From assembly GCA_041695085.1 (NCBI GenBank), contig JBGFRO010000017.1, forward strand, positions 1-64,000: a stretch of 64,000 nucleotides of DNA, read 5' to 3'. Below, piece after piece: positions 41,652 to 50,081 of the stretch. Position 1 is the stretch's first letter, and each line of letters opens with the position of its first letter. The position numbers and the translations under genes are program-made. The stretch is from DYFT01 sp041695085 (GTDB lineage: Bacteria > Bacteroidota > Ignavibacteria > UBA10030). A model generated the notes under the pieces. That model saw only the letters and a list, made by a program, of their open reading frames with translations, did not search any database and was not told where the DNA came from.

Positions 41652-43526
41652 CTACGAATTCCGAACCGCTATTCCTTCCACCTCCGTTAGCATGCGTTCA
41701 AACACCTGTACCGCCTCGCGTTCACGTTCGCCAAGCCGATAATTGAATCCCTCAAGATACTCCACCGCCTCCTCCGTTGTCCAACCGAGACGAATTGCAT
41801 GCGCTCGAGAGATGCCGGCAACATCCTCCTCCCCCCGCGCTAACGACTCGATCAAGATGCTTGCCAGAGCTGCTTTCGTTTCGGTGGGGAGCGATCGCTT
41901 CGTTGCCCACACGGCAAAGACGAAGGGCAGCCTTTGCCATTCATACCATTCGGTGGCGAGATCGTACACCAGATCGTACGCCGCGCTTCCAGCCTTACGA
42001 TACCGCAGCGCTTCATCACCAATGAGGAGCACAGCGTCAAACGCTTCATAGTTATTCACGCCGGCATGCAGACGTTCGAACTGCGCCCGAACACCGTATT
42101 TCTTCTCCAGCAAGACCTTGAGCAGCTTCACGGAAGTTGCAGTGTCGTCCACAATGCCGATACGCTTTCCGTCGAGGTCCTTCCACCCGTGCTTCGAAAA
42201 AAGCATAACGCTTTTCACCTGATCACGCGTCGCAATGCACAGCGGGAGTTGCTCCAGCGATTCACGCAAACGCAGATAATCAACCAGCGAGAAAAGACCC
42301 GCATCAATCTGACCTTCCTCTGCCAGCACTCCCATTCTTCGCGGAGTGATCGGTAGAATGCGGAATTGTCTGCGTTCGAGATAGGTATAGAATGGAACGG
42401 AATTCAAGTACGGAATTTTTCCGATGACACGGTCGGCCTCAATGCGAAGCGGATTGTAGTACACATCCCGCTCTACAGGGATCTTGCCTGCATCCTGAAT
42501 GATTTTCACGAGCTGGTTTTTTGCAAGTTTCTCCGGTGTGATGGCGCCGGCGTCGTGCGCGATTTTCTCACCTCCAACCGTACCATCCATATCGTCTGCA
42601 CCGAAATTAAGAGCGACGGCTGCCACCTCCTCCGTCAACATCACCCAGTATGCCTTAATGTGGGGGAAATTGTCGAGCATCAATCGCGAGATGGCGATCA
42701 TTTTGAGATCATCGATGGCCGAGGTGAACCGATGTCGCGGCTTGATACCGGTATCCCCTGGTTGGAATGCAAGCGGAATAAATGTCAGAAATCCGCCGGT
42801 CTCATCCTGTGCTTCCCGCAACTTCAGCATATGATCTACGCGCTCCTCGATCGTTTCGATATGGCCGTAGAGAATCGTGCTGTTCGTTGGAATTCCCAAA
42901 CGGTGAGCCGTCTTGTGCACCTCAAACCACGTTTTGGCACCGATTTTTGAACCGAACAACCGTTTCCGGACGCGCTCGGAAAACACCTCTGCCCCACCGC
43001 CGGGCATGGTACGCAATCCCGCCTCCTGTAATTGGCGAAGGACCTCCTCAATGGGGAGCTTGAATTTTTTGTGGAAGAAGTCGATCTCGACCGCCGTAAA
43101 GGCCTTAACGTCAACATTCGGAAAGTGGCGACGGATTTGACGGAGCATATCGAGATAATACTCCCAATCCCAATCGGGATGGAGCCCTCCCGTGATGTGA
43201 ACTTCGTGGATATCCGGTGTCAGCTTGTGGAGAATGTCGTGAATCGTCATCTCATATGCTTCCGGCGCCCCCTTCTTCGTGGCGAAATCACAAAACTTGC
43301 AGGCCAGCACGCAGATGTTCGTCGGCTCGATCTTTTGGTTCAGAACGTAATATACCGCATCGCCGCTTCTCTGTCGCTGGACGTGATGAGCCATCTTGCC
43401 GAGTGAAAGGAGATCGGCAGTGTGGAACATCCGCACTCCGTCCTCAAAATTCAATCGCTCACCGCGAAGGACTTTTTCCCAAATCGGAATAAGGTGCTTA
43501 TCTCGGAAGTGATTGTGATCAGTCAT
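41652..43526 (-). CDS. mqnE-mqnA: Fused aminofutalosine synthase (MqnE) and chorismate dehydratase (MqnA)
   Basis: A single chain of 624 residues. Residues 1 to about 360 are MqnE, a radical SAM enzyme with CX3CX2C (Cys72, Cys76, Cys79) plus TMPGGGAEVFSERVRKRLF and GHIETIEERVDHML. Residues 366 to 624 are MqnA, with VIGKIPYLNSVPF, IDAGLFSLVDYLRL and LIGDEALRYRK. MqnA makes 3-[(1-carboxyvinyl)oxy]benzoate from chorismate; MqnE joins it to SAM-derived adenosine to give aminofutalosine, so the fusion holds two consecutive steps. ATG at 43526 was used; the longer frame to 43634 overlaps mqnL and adds unrelated residues. No internal stop or frameshift is seen. Confidence 0.9.
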   Translation of the reverse strand: MTDHNHFRDKHLIPIWEKVLRGERLNFEDGVRMFHTADLLSLGKMAHHVQRQRSGDAVYYVLNQKIEPTNICVLACKFCDFATKKGAPEAYEMTIHDILHKLTPDIHEVHITGGLHPDWDWEYYLDMLRQIRRHFPNVDVKAFTAVEIDFFHKKFKLPIEEVLRQLQEAGLRTMPGGGAEVFSERVRKRLFGSKIGAKTWFEVHKTAHRLGIPTNSTILYGHIETIEERVDHMLKLREAQDETGGFLTFIPLAFQPGDTGIKPRHRFTSAIDDLKMIAISRLMLDNFPHIKAYWVMLTEEVAAVALNFGADDMDGTVGGEKIAHDAGAITPEKLAKNQLVKIIQDAGKIPVERDVYYNPLRIEADRVIGKIPYLNSVPFYTYLERRQFRILPITPRRMGVLAEEGQIDAGLFSLVDYLRLRESLEQLPLCIATRDQVKSVMLFSKHGWKDLDGKRIGIVDDTATSVKLLKVLLEKKYGVRAQFERLHAGVNNYEAFDAVLLIGDEALRYRKAGSAAYDLVYDLATEWYEWQRLPFVFAVWATKRSLPTETKAALASILIESLARGEEDVAGISRAHAIRLGWTTEEAVEYLEGFNYRLGEREREAVQVFERMLTEVEGIAVRNS

Positions 43527-43546
43527 GCCTGTTCTCTGCTTTAGCT

Positions 43547-45316
43547 TTATTTCCAATAACTGTCCCAACGCTCTTCGACTCGCCGCCGAATGTCTTCGGG
43601 CATACGCAGCGGCTCGGGATAGCCGCTCTTCCACGTCGCATCAATACCCATAACGCCCTTATAGATGGGAGAAATCCCCATCAAGCGTTGTTCCGTGAAG
43701 ACTACATCGCGCTCACAATCAAATCTTGTGAACATTCCCCAGATGGCGTTCTCGTCGTCGTGAATCTGAACATCATCACTGACCGCCGCAACGATGCGCA
43801 GACCTTCCAATTCCGGGCGCCGCACCAATCGCTCGATCACCTCACGGCCGTCTCCCGAGACTTTTACCATGAGCAGCGCGTCTTCCATCAAACGTACGTC
43901 AAGGATTCGACCGTCGATCTTCGCAAGAGCCCGGGAAGTGAGCGGTGCAACGTCCCTCCGCGGCAGTGATCCGTTGCTCCGCTTACGGGTCGAGTCCAGA
44001 ATCATCTTACTCCCCAACTCCATCTTGAAACTCGTGAAATCAAGGGTATCAAGTGGGACTTTCGGCAACAGGACAAAATCATGGTGCGGATCAAAATGGT
44101 CTCGCACCTCCCGTAACACAGTGCGCCACGAGCGAACATCGACGCCGGCACTCACCACGATCAAGCATTTCGTGAGTGATAGTTGACCCGTGCCCAGAAG
44201 TCCGAGTGCCGCCTTCATAGCCTCTTTCTTGTAGCGCTCTTCGACGGAAACCACAAACAAATTGTGAAAACCCGCTTCGTAGTAGGCCCATACGTCCCGC
44301 ACCTCCTTATGGATGAGGCGTGCAAGCGGGCCGAGAATCTGCTGCGTCGCGTCCCCCAGGTACTTATCCTCCATCGGCGGTATGCCAACGACGGTGCCCG
44401 GATAGACCGCCTTGCGCCGACGCGTTATTTGCTTGATATGAAAGACCGGAAACGGAGCCTCGAGCGAATAATGACCGAAGTGGTCTCCAAACGGTCCTTC
44501 CGACCGACGTTCATCGCGCGGGACAATTCCTTCCAGCACGAACTCCGCCCCCGCGGGCACCGACACGGAGATGGACCGCCCTTTGACCATCGGAATCGGT
44601 TCGCCTCGAAGGAACGACGCAAACATCACTTCATCAATACCCTCTGGCAAAGCAGCTACGGTTGCGAGCAGCAGCGCCGGGTCGGTTCCCAACGCGACGG
44701 CTACTTCGAGATCCCGACCGAGTTGTTGTGCCCGATGATAGTGAAACCCTCCCCCTTTTTGAATTTGCCAGTGCATGCCGGTTGTTCGATCATCGTACAC
44801 ATGCAAACGGTAAATTCCGACATTTCGCTTTCTGTCTTCGGGATCTTCCGTGATCACTTGACCCAGAGTGATAAACGGTCCGCCATCTTTCGGCCAACAC
44901 CACTGAATAGGAAGACGACCGAGCTGTGGCTCTTCAACTACCTCCTGTGACATTCCGTGCGAGCGGTGCGTCACACGTGATCGCACGAGGCGTTGCACCA
45001 GACGCCGGTTCTTCCACAGATAATTTAACTGCGGCGGCATGGCGCGGTCGAAAAACTGAATAAGCTCTCCACCGATTTGATCCGGATGCCTGCCGAGCGC
45101 CAACTCGATGCGTCGCTCGCTCGCAAGGACGTTCATGACGAGCGGGAACTCTGCTCCCTTGACGCGTTCGAAGAAAAGTGCAGGCTTTCCTTCTTTCAAT
45201 GCACGCGTCGCGATTTCCGTGACTTCCAGTTTCGAATCAACTTCAACACGCACCCGATGAAGCTCACCGATCAATTCAAGGTAGCGGACAAACTCACCAA
45301 GGGCTGGGAAGGTCAT
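43547..45316 (-). CDS. mqnL: UbiD-family decarboxylase of the menaquinone pathway (MqnL-like)
   Basis: Prenylated-FMN-dependent decarboxylase of 589 residues, expected to remove the carboxyl group from the prenylated naphthoate ring. Family motifs include TGMHWQIQKGGGFHYHRA, the cofactor-binding EDKYLGDATQQ and DVRSWRTVLREV. In ubiquinone makers UbiD does the matching job; here the adjacent ubiX- and ubiA-like genes and the mqn genes point to menaquinone. It lies 23 bases after mqnM. Confidence 0.87.
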   Translation of the reverse strand: MTFPALGEFVRYLELIGELHRVRVEVDSKLEVTEIATRALKEGKPALFFERVKGAEFPLVMNVLASERRIELALGRHPDQIGGELIQFFDRAMPPQLNYLWKNRRLVQRLVRSRVTHRSHGMSQEVVEEPQLGRLPIQWCWPKDGGPFITLGQVITEDPEDRKRNVGIYRLHVYDDRTTGMHWQIQKGGGFHYHRAQQLGRDLEVAVALGTDPALLLATVAALPEGIDEVMFASFLRGEPIPMVKGRSISVSVPAGAEFVLEGIVPRDERRSEGPFGDHFGHYSLEAPFPVFHIKQITRRRKAVYPGTVVGIPPMEDKYLGDATQQILGPLARLIHKEVRDVWAYYEAGFHNLFVVSVEERYKKEAMKAALGLLGTGQLSLTKCLIVVSAGVDVRSWRTVLREVRDHFDPHHDFVLLPKVPLDTLDFTSFKMELGSKMILDSTRKRSNGSLPRRDVAPLTSRALAKIDGRILDVRLMEDALLMVKVSGDGREVIERLVRRPELEGLRIVAAVSDDVQIHDDENAIWGMFTRFDCERDVVFTEQRLMGISPIYKGVMGIDATWKSGYPEPLRMPEDIRRRVEERWDSYWK

Positions 45317-45339
45317 AGTGCTCTGCGATCAATGGGTCC

Positions 45340-45891
45340 TTAAGTGAGCTCTTCCGATCTCCAACCTTTCGATTGTCGTACGCCGAGAACACCAAGAAGC
45401 TTATCGACGAAAGCATCCACGTACTCATCGACCGATTTTGGCACAAAATAGAGCGGCGGCGAGATCGGCATAACGATCGCACCATCTCGAGAAAGTCGGG
45501 CACATTGCTCGAGCGAGATCGTCGAGAGCGGGGTCTCACGCACGCAAAGGATCAGTTTGTACCGTTCCTTGAGTGCTACTTGCGCTGCGCGTGTGATAAG
45601 GCTATCTCCAATTCCAGACGCGATCTTGCCGAGCGTCGACGTGGAGCATGGCAGCACCACGTATGCATCAAACCGGTTCGAACCGGAAGCGATGGGAGCC
45701 GTAAGATCGTCGTCGGAGAACTCCCGTCGAACGTACGGCTGAAGATCCTTCGTCGTAATCCCCAGTTCATCCTTCAATAACACTTTCCCCCACTTACTGA
45801 CAATGAGAAACTTCTCTTCTCCGCAAGTTTTGAGAAATCGTTCCACATAAATTGCCCCCGACGAACCGGTGATCCCGACCACAATCCTCAT
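45340..45891 (-). CDS. mqnM: Flavin prenyltransferase, UbiX/MqnM-like
   Basis: Makes the prenylated FMN cofactor needed by the neighbouring UbiD-type decarboxylase. The 183 residues start with the flavin-binding IVVGITGSSGAIYVERFL. They contain APIASGSNRFDAYVVLPCSTSTLGKIASGIGD in segments typical of UbiX, and CVRETPLSTISLEQ near the C-terminal third. The start overlaps the mqnP stop (ATGA). Confidence 0.93.
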   Translation of the reverse strand: MRIVVGITGSSGAIYVERFLKTCGEEKFLIVSKWGKVLLKDELGITTKDLQPYVRREFSDDDLTAPIASGSNRFDAYVVLPCSTSTLGKIASGIGDSLITRAAQVALKERYKLILCVRETPLSTISLEQCARLSRDGAIVMPISPPLYFVPKSVDEYVDAFVDKLLGVLGVRQSKGWRSEELT

Positions 45892-46733
45892 GGAAAGTAC
45901 ACTCCAATCACCACCATGCCGAGTACGACAAATCCAAGCGTTGCATTGATCTTGAAGAAGGCAAGCTCAACATCCTCAGCTTTTCGGTGTTCGAGATAAA
46001 GAAGAACGCCCGTAAGACCGAGAAAGGGTAAGGCCGCAACGGCCCGGATGTGAAGGACAAAAAGAAGTGCGAGCACAGCAAAGGAGAGAACATGCAGAGC
46101 ACCGGAGATCTTCAATGCTGTCGACTTGCCATAGCGTGCAACAAATGAGTAGAGATTGTTCTCCCGGTCGAACAACTCGTCCAGCGTTGAATAGATAATA
46201 TCAAAACCCGTCACCCACAACAGGGTGAAGAGCGAAAGAAGAAGTCCGGGCACCATGTTTTCGGCTGATTGCTGAACGGCAAACCATCCGCCCAATGGAG
46301 CCATAGCGAGACCGAGACCTGCTCCAAAGTGTGCGAGCGCCGTGAACCGCTTCATATAGGGATACACCGTGAAAACCAACAGCGGCAATGGCGAAAGTGC
46401 GAGGCAGAAGGGAGAAATGAGAGCTGCCGAAACGAGGTAGAGGAGGCAACCTATCGCTAAGACGATAAGAGCTTCGCGGAGGTTCATCCTTCCACTTGGA
46501 AGTTCGCGGAGAGCGGTGCGTGGGTTGCGCCGATCGATCTCTCGATCAATGATTCGGTTGAGAGCCAATGCGGCTGTACGCGCACCCGTCGCCGCTGTAA
46601 GAATGAGAACGAGCAAAGAAATCGGGGGAGGATTCTTGGCAGCGAGAAATGCGCCGCTATAGATCAGCGGCAGCGAGAAAAGTGTATGCTCGATCTTGAC
46701 AAAGTTGAAAAACTTCTTGAATCCTCGAGACAA
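45888..46733 (-). CDS. mqnP: UbiA-family prenyltransferase (MqnP-like)
   Basis: Integral membrane enzyme of 281 residues that attaches the polyprenyl chain to the naphthoate ring. The first Asp-rich motif is NRIIDREIDRRNPRT and the second is DIIYSTLDELFDRENN. About eight hydrophobic helices follow from FFNFVKIEHTLFSLP onward. The start was set at TTG 46733: the frame upstream runs through a clear promoter (46772-46800), so the apparent ATG at 46826 cannot be used, and no ATG or GTG lies between promoter and the first helix. It heads the minus-strand menaquinone arm. Confidence 0.85.
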   Translation of the reverse strand: MSRGFKKFFNFVKIEHTLFSLPLIYSGAFLAAKNPPPISLLVLILTAATGARTAALALNRIIDREIDRRNPRTALRELPSGRMNLREALIVLAIGCLLYLVSAALISPFCLALSPLPLLVFTVYPYMKRFTALAHFGAGLGLAMAPLGGWFAVQQSAENMVPGLLLSLFTLLWVTGFDIIYSTLDELFDRENNLYSFVARYGKSTALKISGALHVLSFAVLALLFVLHIRAVAALPFLGLTGVLLYLEHRKAEDVELAFFKINATLGFVVLGMVVIGVYFP

Positions 46734-46771
46734 GTCGCCAGACCTACGGTTGGTTGGGAAAATTGTGCGCC

Positions 46772-46800
46772 AATATAGCAGAATTTGGTTCGGTAAGCAA
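46772..46800 (-). promoter_or_regulatory. Promoter of the mqnP-mqnM-mqnL-mqnEA-TIR-mqnC operon
   Basis: TTGCTT (46800-46795), 17 bases, TATATT (46777-46772) on the minus strand. The leader to the TTG start is about 30 bases. Confidence 0.7.
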
Positions 46801-46884
46801 GAAAGCGGCTGCACGCCGTACACCATGAACGCCCTGAAGATCGCCCCTCAGAGCGTTCCAAAGATGCGAGCCACGAAGACGCTC

Positions 46885-48951
46885 TCACTTCACCACACTA
46901 CCACTTTCCAACTCCGAACTGACGGTGAGCAGTGAGAGCTTCCCGTCATGATTGCTCGCGGCAAGCAACATCCCTTGCGATTCGTATCCCATCAGTTTCG
47001 CCGATTGCAGGTTTGCGACAACGACGATGGTTTTGCCGACAAGATCGCTCGGCTCATACTGTTGAGCGATCCCCGCAACGATTTGTCTCTTCTCGTTTCC
47101 AATTTCGATCTGGAGTTTTATGAGTTTGTCCGATTTTGGAACGCGCTCTGCTGCAAGAACTTTCGCCAATCGCAAATCGATCTTCTTAAAATCATCCAGC
47201 GTGATCGTTGACTTGATGGGAACCGTGGAAGGTGCCGAGGTGGAAGACTCTTGGAGCGATTGTGCCATTTGTTCCATTTGTGCATCGTCAATTTTTGAAA
47301 CCAGGATCTGTGGCGGTTGGAGGGCATGTCCCGGAATGAGAACGGTCTTGCCTGCACTCTCCCAGCCGGCATCCCGTGGGTTACCCTCCAGGTTCAACGT
47401 CTGCCACATGCGCCGTGCAATTTCGGGCACCACGGGTTCAAAGAGGATAGCCAGAGCCCGTACGATCTGGAGACAAACGTGGAGGGTGGTTGCGCATTGT
47501 TCAGGATTCGATTTGATCGTTTTCCACGGCTCGCTATCGTTGAAATACTTGTTGGCGGAACGAGCGAGATTCATCGTCTCCGTCACGCCGTCACGGAATC
47601 TATACCGTTCGTAGTACGAAGCAATGGATTCAGGCGCTTTCGCGAGACTTGCGAGCATCTCCTTGTCGCGTTCACTTAACGTGGCGCACGCCGGAACGAC
47701 GTTGTCGAACTGCTTCTGAACAAATGCAAGCGTGCGGTTAACAAAGTTGCCGAGGATGTCTGCCAACTCGTTATTTGTTCGAGCTTGGAAATCCTTTAAA
47801 TAGAAATCGCTATCGCGGGACTCCGGAAGATTGAGGGCAAGCGCGTAACGCAATGGATCGGCAGGAAAAAACTTGAGAAAATCCTGAACATCGATCCCCC
47901 ACCCACGGCTCTTTGAGAACTTCTGGCCTTCAAAATTCAAAAATTCGTTAGCGGGAACATTTTCCGGAAGAACGTACCGCTCCTTGCTGCCATCGTTCCA
48001 GGCCATGAGCATCGCAGGAAATACAATGCAATGGAAGACGACGTTATCCTTGCCGATGAAAGCGACGTACTTCGTATCGTCCCGCTGCCAGTATGTTCGC
48101 CAGCGTTCCGGATCTCCTTGGAGCACCGACCATTCTTTCGTTGAAGAAATATAGCCTAGGACTGCATCAAACCAGACATAGATTACTTTGGATTCATACC
48201 CCTTTACCGGAACAGGCACTCCCCAGCTCAAGTCGCGCGTAACGGCTCGATCCTGCAGCCCCTCCTTGAACCAGCTTTCACAGTAGCGGAGAACGTTCTC
48301 CTTCCATCCATCCCTCTCCGACCGCTCGCGTATGTACGCCTCGAGTCGCTTTTGATACGCTCCGAGGGGAAAATACCAGTGCGTCGTATTCCGCACGACG
48401 GGTGTGCTGCCGCAGATCTTGCAGATGGGATGGATCAGCTCCGTTTGGTTGAGCCAGGTACCGCAGCTCTCGCATTGGTCGCCGCGAGCTTGCGGATACG
48501 AGCAGTTGGGACACGTCCCTTCTACATAGCGATCTGCAAGGAACATCTTGTCTCTCTCGCAGTACAGTTGCTGTTCCTCTTTCTCTTTCAGTATGCCCTG
48601 CTCGTAAAATCGTTTGAAGAATTCCTGTGCCGTCTCGTGATGGATCGGCAGGGACGTGCGGGAGTAATGATCGAAGCTCATACCGAACTTCTCAAATGCC
48701 GCCTTATGGAGGGGATGATAGCGATCGACGACTGCCTGAGGTGTTGTCTTTTCCTTTTCGGCTGTAACGGTGATAGCGACGCCATGTTCATCCGATCCAC
48801 AGATGAAGATGACATCCCGTTTTCTTGCCCGTTGATAGCGAACGTAGATATCGGCAGGTAAGTAGGCGCCGGCAAGATGTCCGAGGTGCAGCAGGCCGTT
48901 TGCGTACGGGAGTGCAGCCGTAACAAGGATTCTCTTGAATTCTTTACTCAC
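46885..48951 (-). CDS. metG: Methionyl-tRNA synthetase with C-terminal tRNA-binding domain
   Basis: Charges tRNA-Met. The 688 residues have HIGH-type PYANGLLHLGHLAG, the KMSKS equivalent KFSKSRG (about 345), a zinc knuckle region with CPNCSYPQARGDQCESC and CKICG (about 145-185), and an appended OB-fold tRNA-binding domain (about 585-688). The length and domains fit the long bacterial class. It lies 6 bases after the holB-like gene. Confidence 0.95.
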   Translation of the reverse strand: MSKEFKRILVTAALPYANGLLHLGHLAGAYLPADIYVRYQRARKRDVIFICGSDEHGVAITVTAEKEKTTPQAVVDRYHPLHKAAFEKFGMSFDHYSRTSLPIHHETAQEFFKRFYEQGILKEKEEQQLYCERDKMFLADRYVEGTCPNCSYPQARGDQCESCGTWLNQTELIHPICKICGSTPVVRNTTHWYFPLGAYQKRLEAYIRERSERDGWKENVLRYCESWFKEGLQDRAVTRDLSWGVPVPVKGYESKVIYVWFDAVLGYISSTKEWSVLQGDPERWRTYWQRDDTKYVAFIGKDNVVFHCIVFPAMLMAWNDGSKERYVLPENVPANEFLNFEGQKFSKSRGWGIDVQDFLKFFPADPLRYALALNLPESRDSDFYLKDFQARTNNELADILGNFVNRTLAFVQKQFDNVVPACATLSERDKEMLASLAKAPESIASYYERYRFRDGVTETMNLARSANKYFNDSEPWKTIKSNPEQCATTLHVCLQIVRALAILFEPVVPEIARRMWQTLNLEGNPRDAGWESAGKTVLIPGHALQPPQILVSKIDDAQMEQMAQSLQESSTSAPSTVPIKSTITLDDFKKIDLRLAKVLAAERVPKSDKLIKLQIEIGNEKRQIVAGIAQQYEPSDLVGKTIVVVANLQSAKLMGYESQGMLLAASNHDGKLSLLTVSSELESGSVVK

Positions 48952-48957
48952 GGAGTT

Positions 48958-50079
48958 TTACGTTGATGAAAGGGAACGGCGTAAATCGATTGCCAGTCCC
49001 GTAAGAACGAGAGGAAGGTAGACATTTTTGTCTACAAGAGCAATCGAACGCTCAACGCTCTCCATGGCGGTGACAAGATCAGCGCTCGGGAACTTGGAGA
49101 TGAAGCTCTTGAGGTCGGTCGAGTGATCGACGTTCAACACACCATCTTCGCCATGCTCGCGCAGTACGAGTGCATCTCGGAGCCACATGTGAAGCATGCG
49201 GAGCCATCGCGTCATCGCGACACGATCACCTCCTCCGATGATGTTTTCGATTGTCGAGGCGAGCGCGACACGTTGCCCCGACAAAACGATCCTCAAAAAT
49301 TGTACAACTCCCTGTCGTTCGGTCAGGAGATCAGAGGAGAGCAACTCGAGCGCCGCGGTGAAACTTCCATTCGCTAGACGCGCGATCAAGGAAGCTTGTT
49401 TCTCGTCGACGCTGTAGCGCTCGATCAGCGCGCGGCGAATCTCCTCCTCCCCCAGCGGATCGAACTGCACTTGTTGACATCGGGAAAGAATGGTCTGAAG
49501 AAGCAGTTCTTTTTGAGATGCAACAAGGATGAAGACCGAATCAGACGGCGGCTCTTCGAGCGTTTTCAAGAGTGAGTTGCTTGCCTCGGCGTTCATCGCA
49601 TCGGCGGGTGTGATAATGAACACGCGCTTCCCCCCTTCAAACGCAGAGAGCGCCGCTTCACGACGTATGTCGCGAATGCTGTTGACTTTGATGAAGTTGG
49701 CTTTGGGGATCGTCATGCGATGGTAGGGATTCCTTGCCTTTTGCGCGAATTGTTCCTGCACCGCTACCACCTGATCTTCGGTAAGACCTTTCAAGGGATC
49801 GTCTCCCGCCTTCTCTGCTTTTCCCACGGGGAGCGGTACGATGAGCCGGATGTTCGGATGCTGAAGCGCGTCGGCTTTCTTGCAGCTCGCACACGATCCA
49901 CACGCTTCGCTTCCTTGGCTTGCGCAGTTGAGGACGCGAGCGAACTCAATCGCCATCGCTTCCTTCCCTACTCCTTCTCCCCCTGTAAACAGGAATGCAT
50001 GTGCGATTTTGCGTCCGGCGATGGTCCGGCGCAGAAGCTCCTTTACACGTTCTTGGCCAATGACGCGATCCCAGCCCAT
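48958..50079 (-). CDS. holB: DNA polymerase III delta-prime-like clamp-loader subunit
   Basis: AAA+ family protein of 373 residues with Walker A GGEGVGKEAM, a Cys-rich zinc module (CASQGSEACGSCASCKK) and the sensor-type segment ANSLLKTLEEPPSD followed by SRCQQV. These fit the clamp-loader delta-prime subunit; a short DnaX relative is less likely given the length. ATG at 50079 lies 2 bases past the bamA stop. The longer frame to 50160 overlaps bamA and is not used. Confidence 0.85.
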   Translation of the reverse strand: MGWDRVIGQERVKELLRRTIAGRKIAHAFLFTGGEGVGKEAMAIEFARVLNCASQGSEACGSCASCKKADALQHPNIRLIVPLPVGKAEKAGDDPLKGLTEDQVVAVQEQFAQKARNPYHRMTIPKANFIKVNSIRDIRREAALSAFEGGKRVFIITPADAMNAEASNSLLKTLEEPPSDSVFILVASQKELLLQTILSRCQQVQFDPLGEEEIRRALIERYSVDEKQASLIARLANGSFTAALELLSSDLLTERQGVVQFLRIVLSGQRVALASTIENIIGGGDRVAMTRWLRMLHMWLRDALVLREHGEDGVLNVDHSTDLKSFISKFPSADLVTAMESVERSIALVDKNVYLPLVLTGLAIDLRRSLSST

Positions 50080-50081
50080 GC

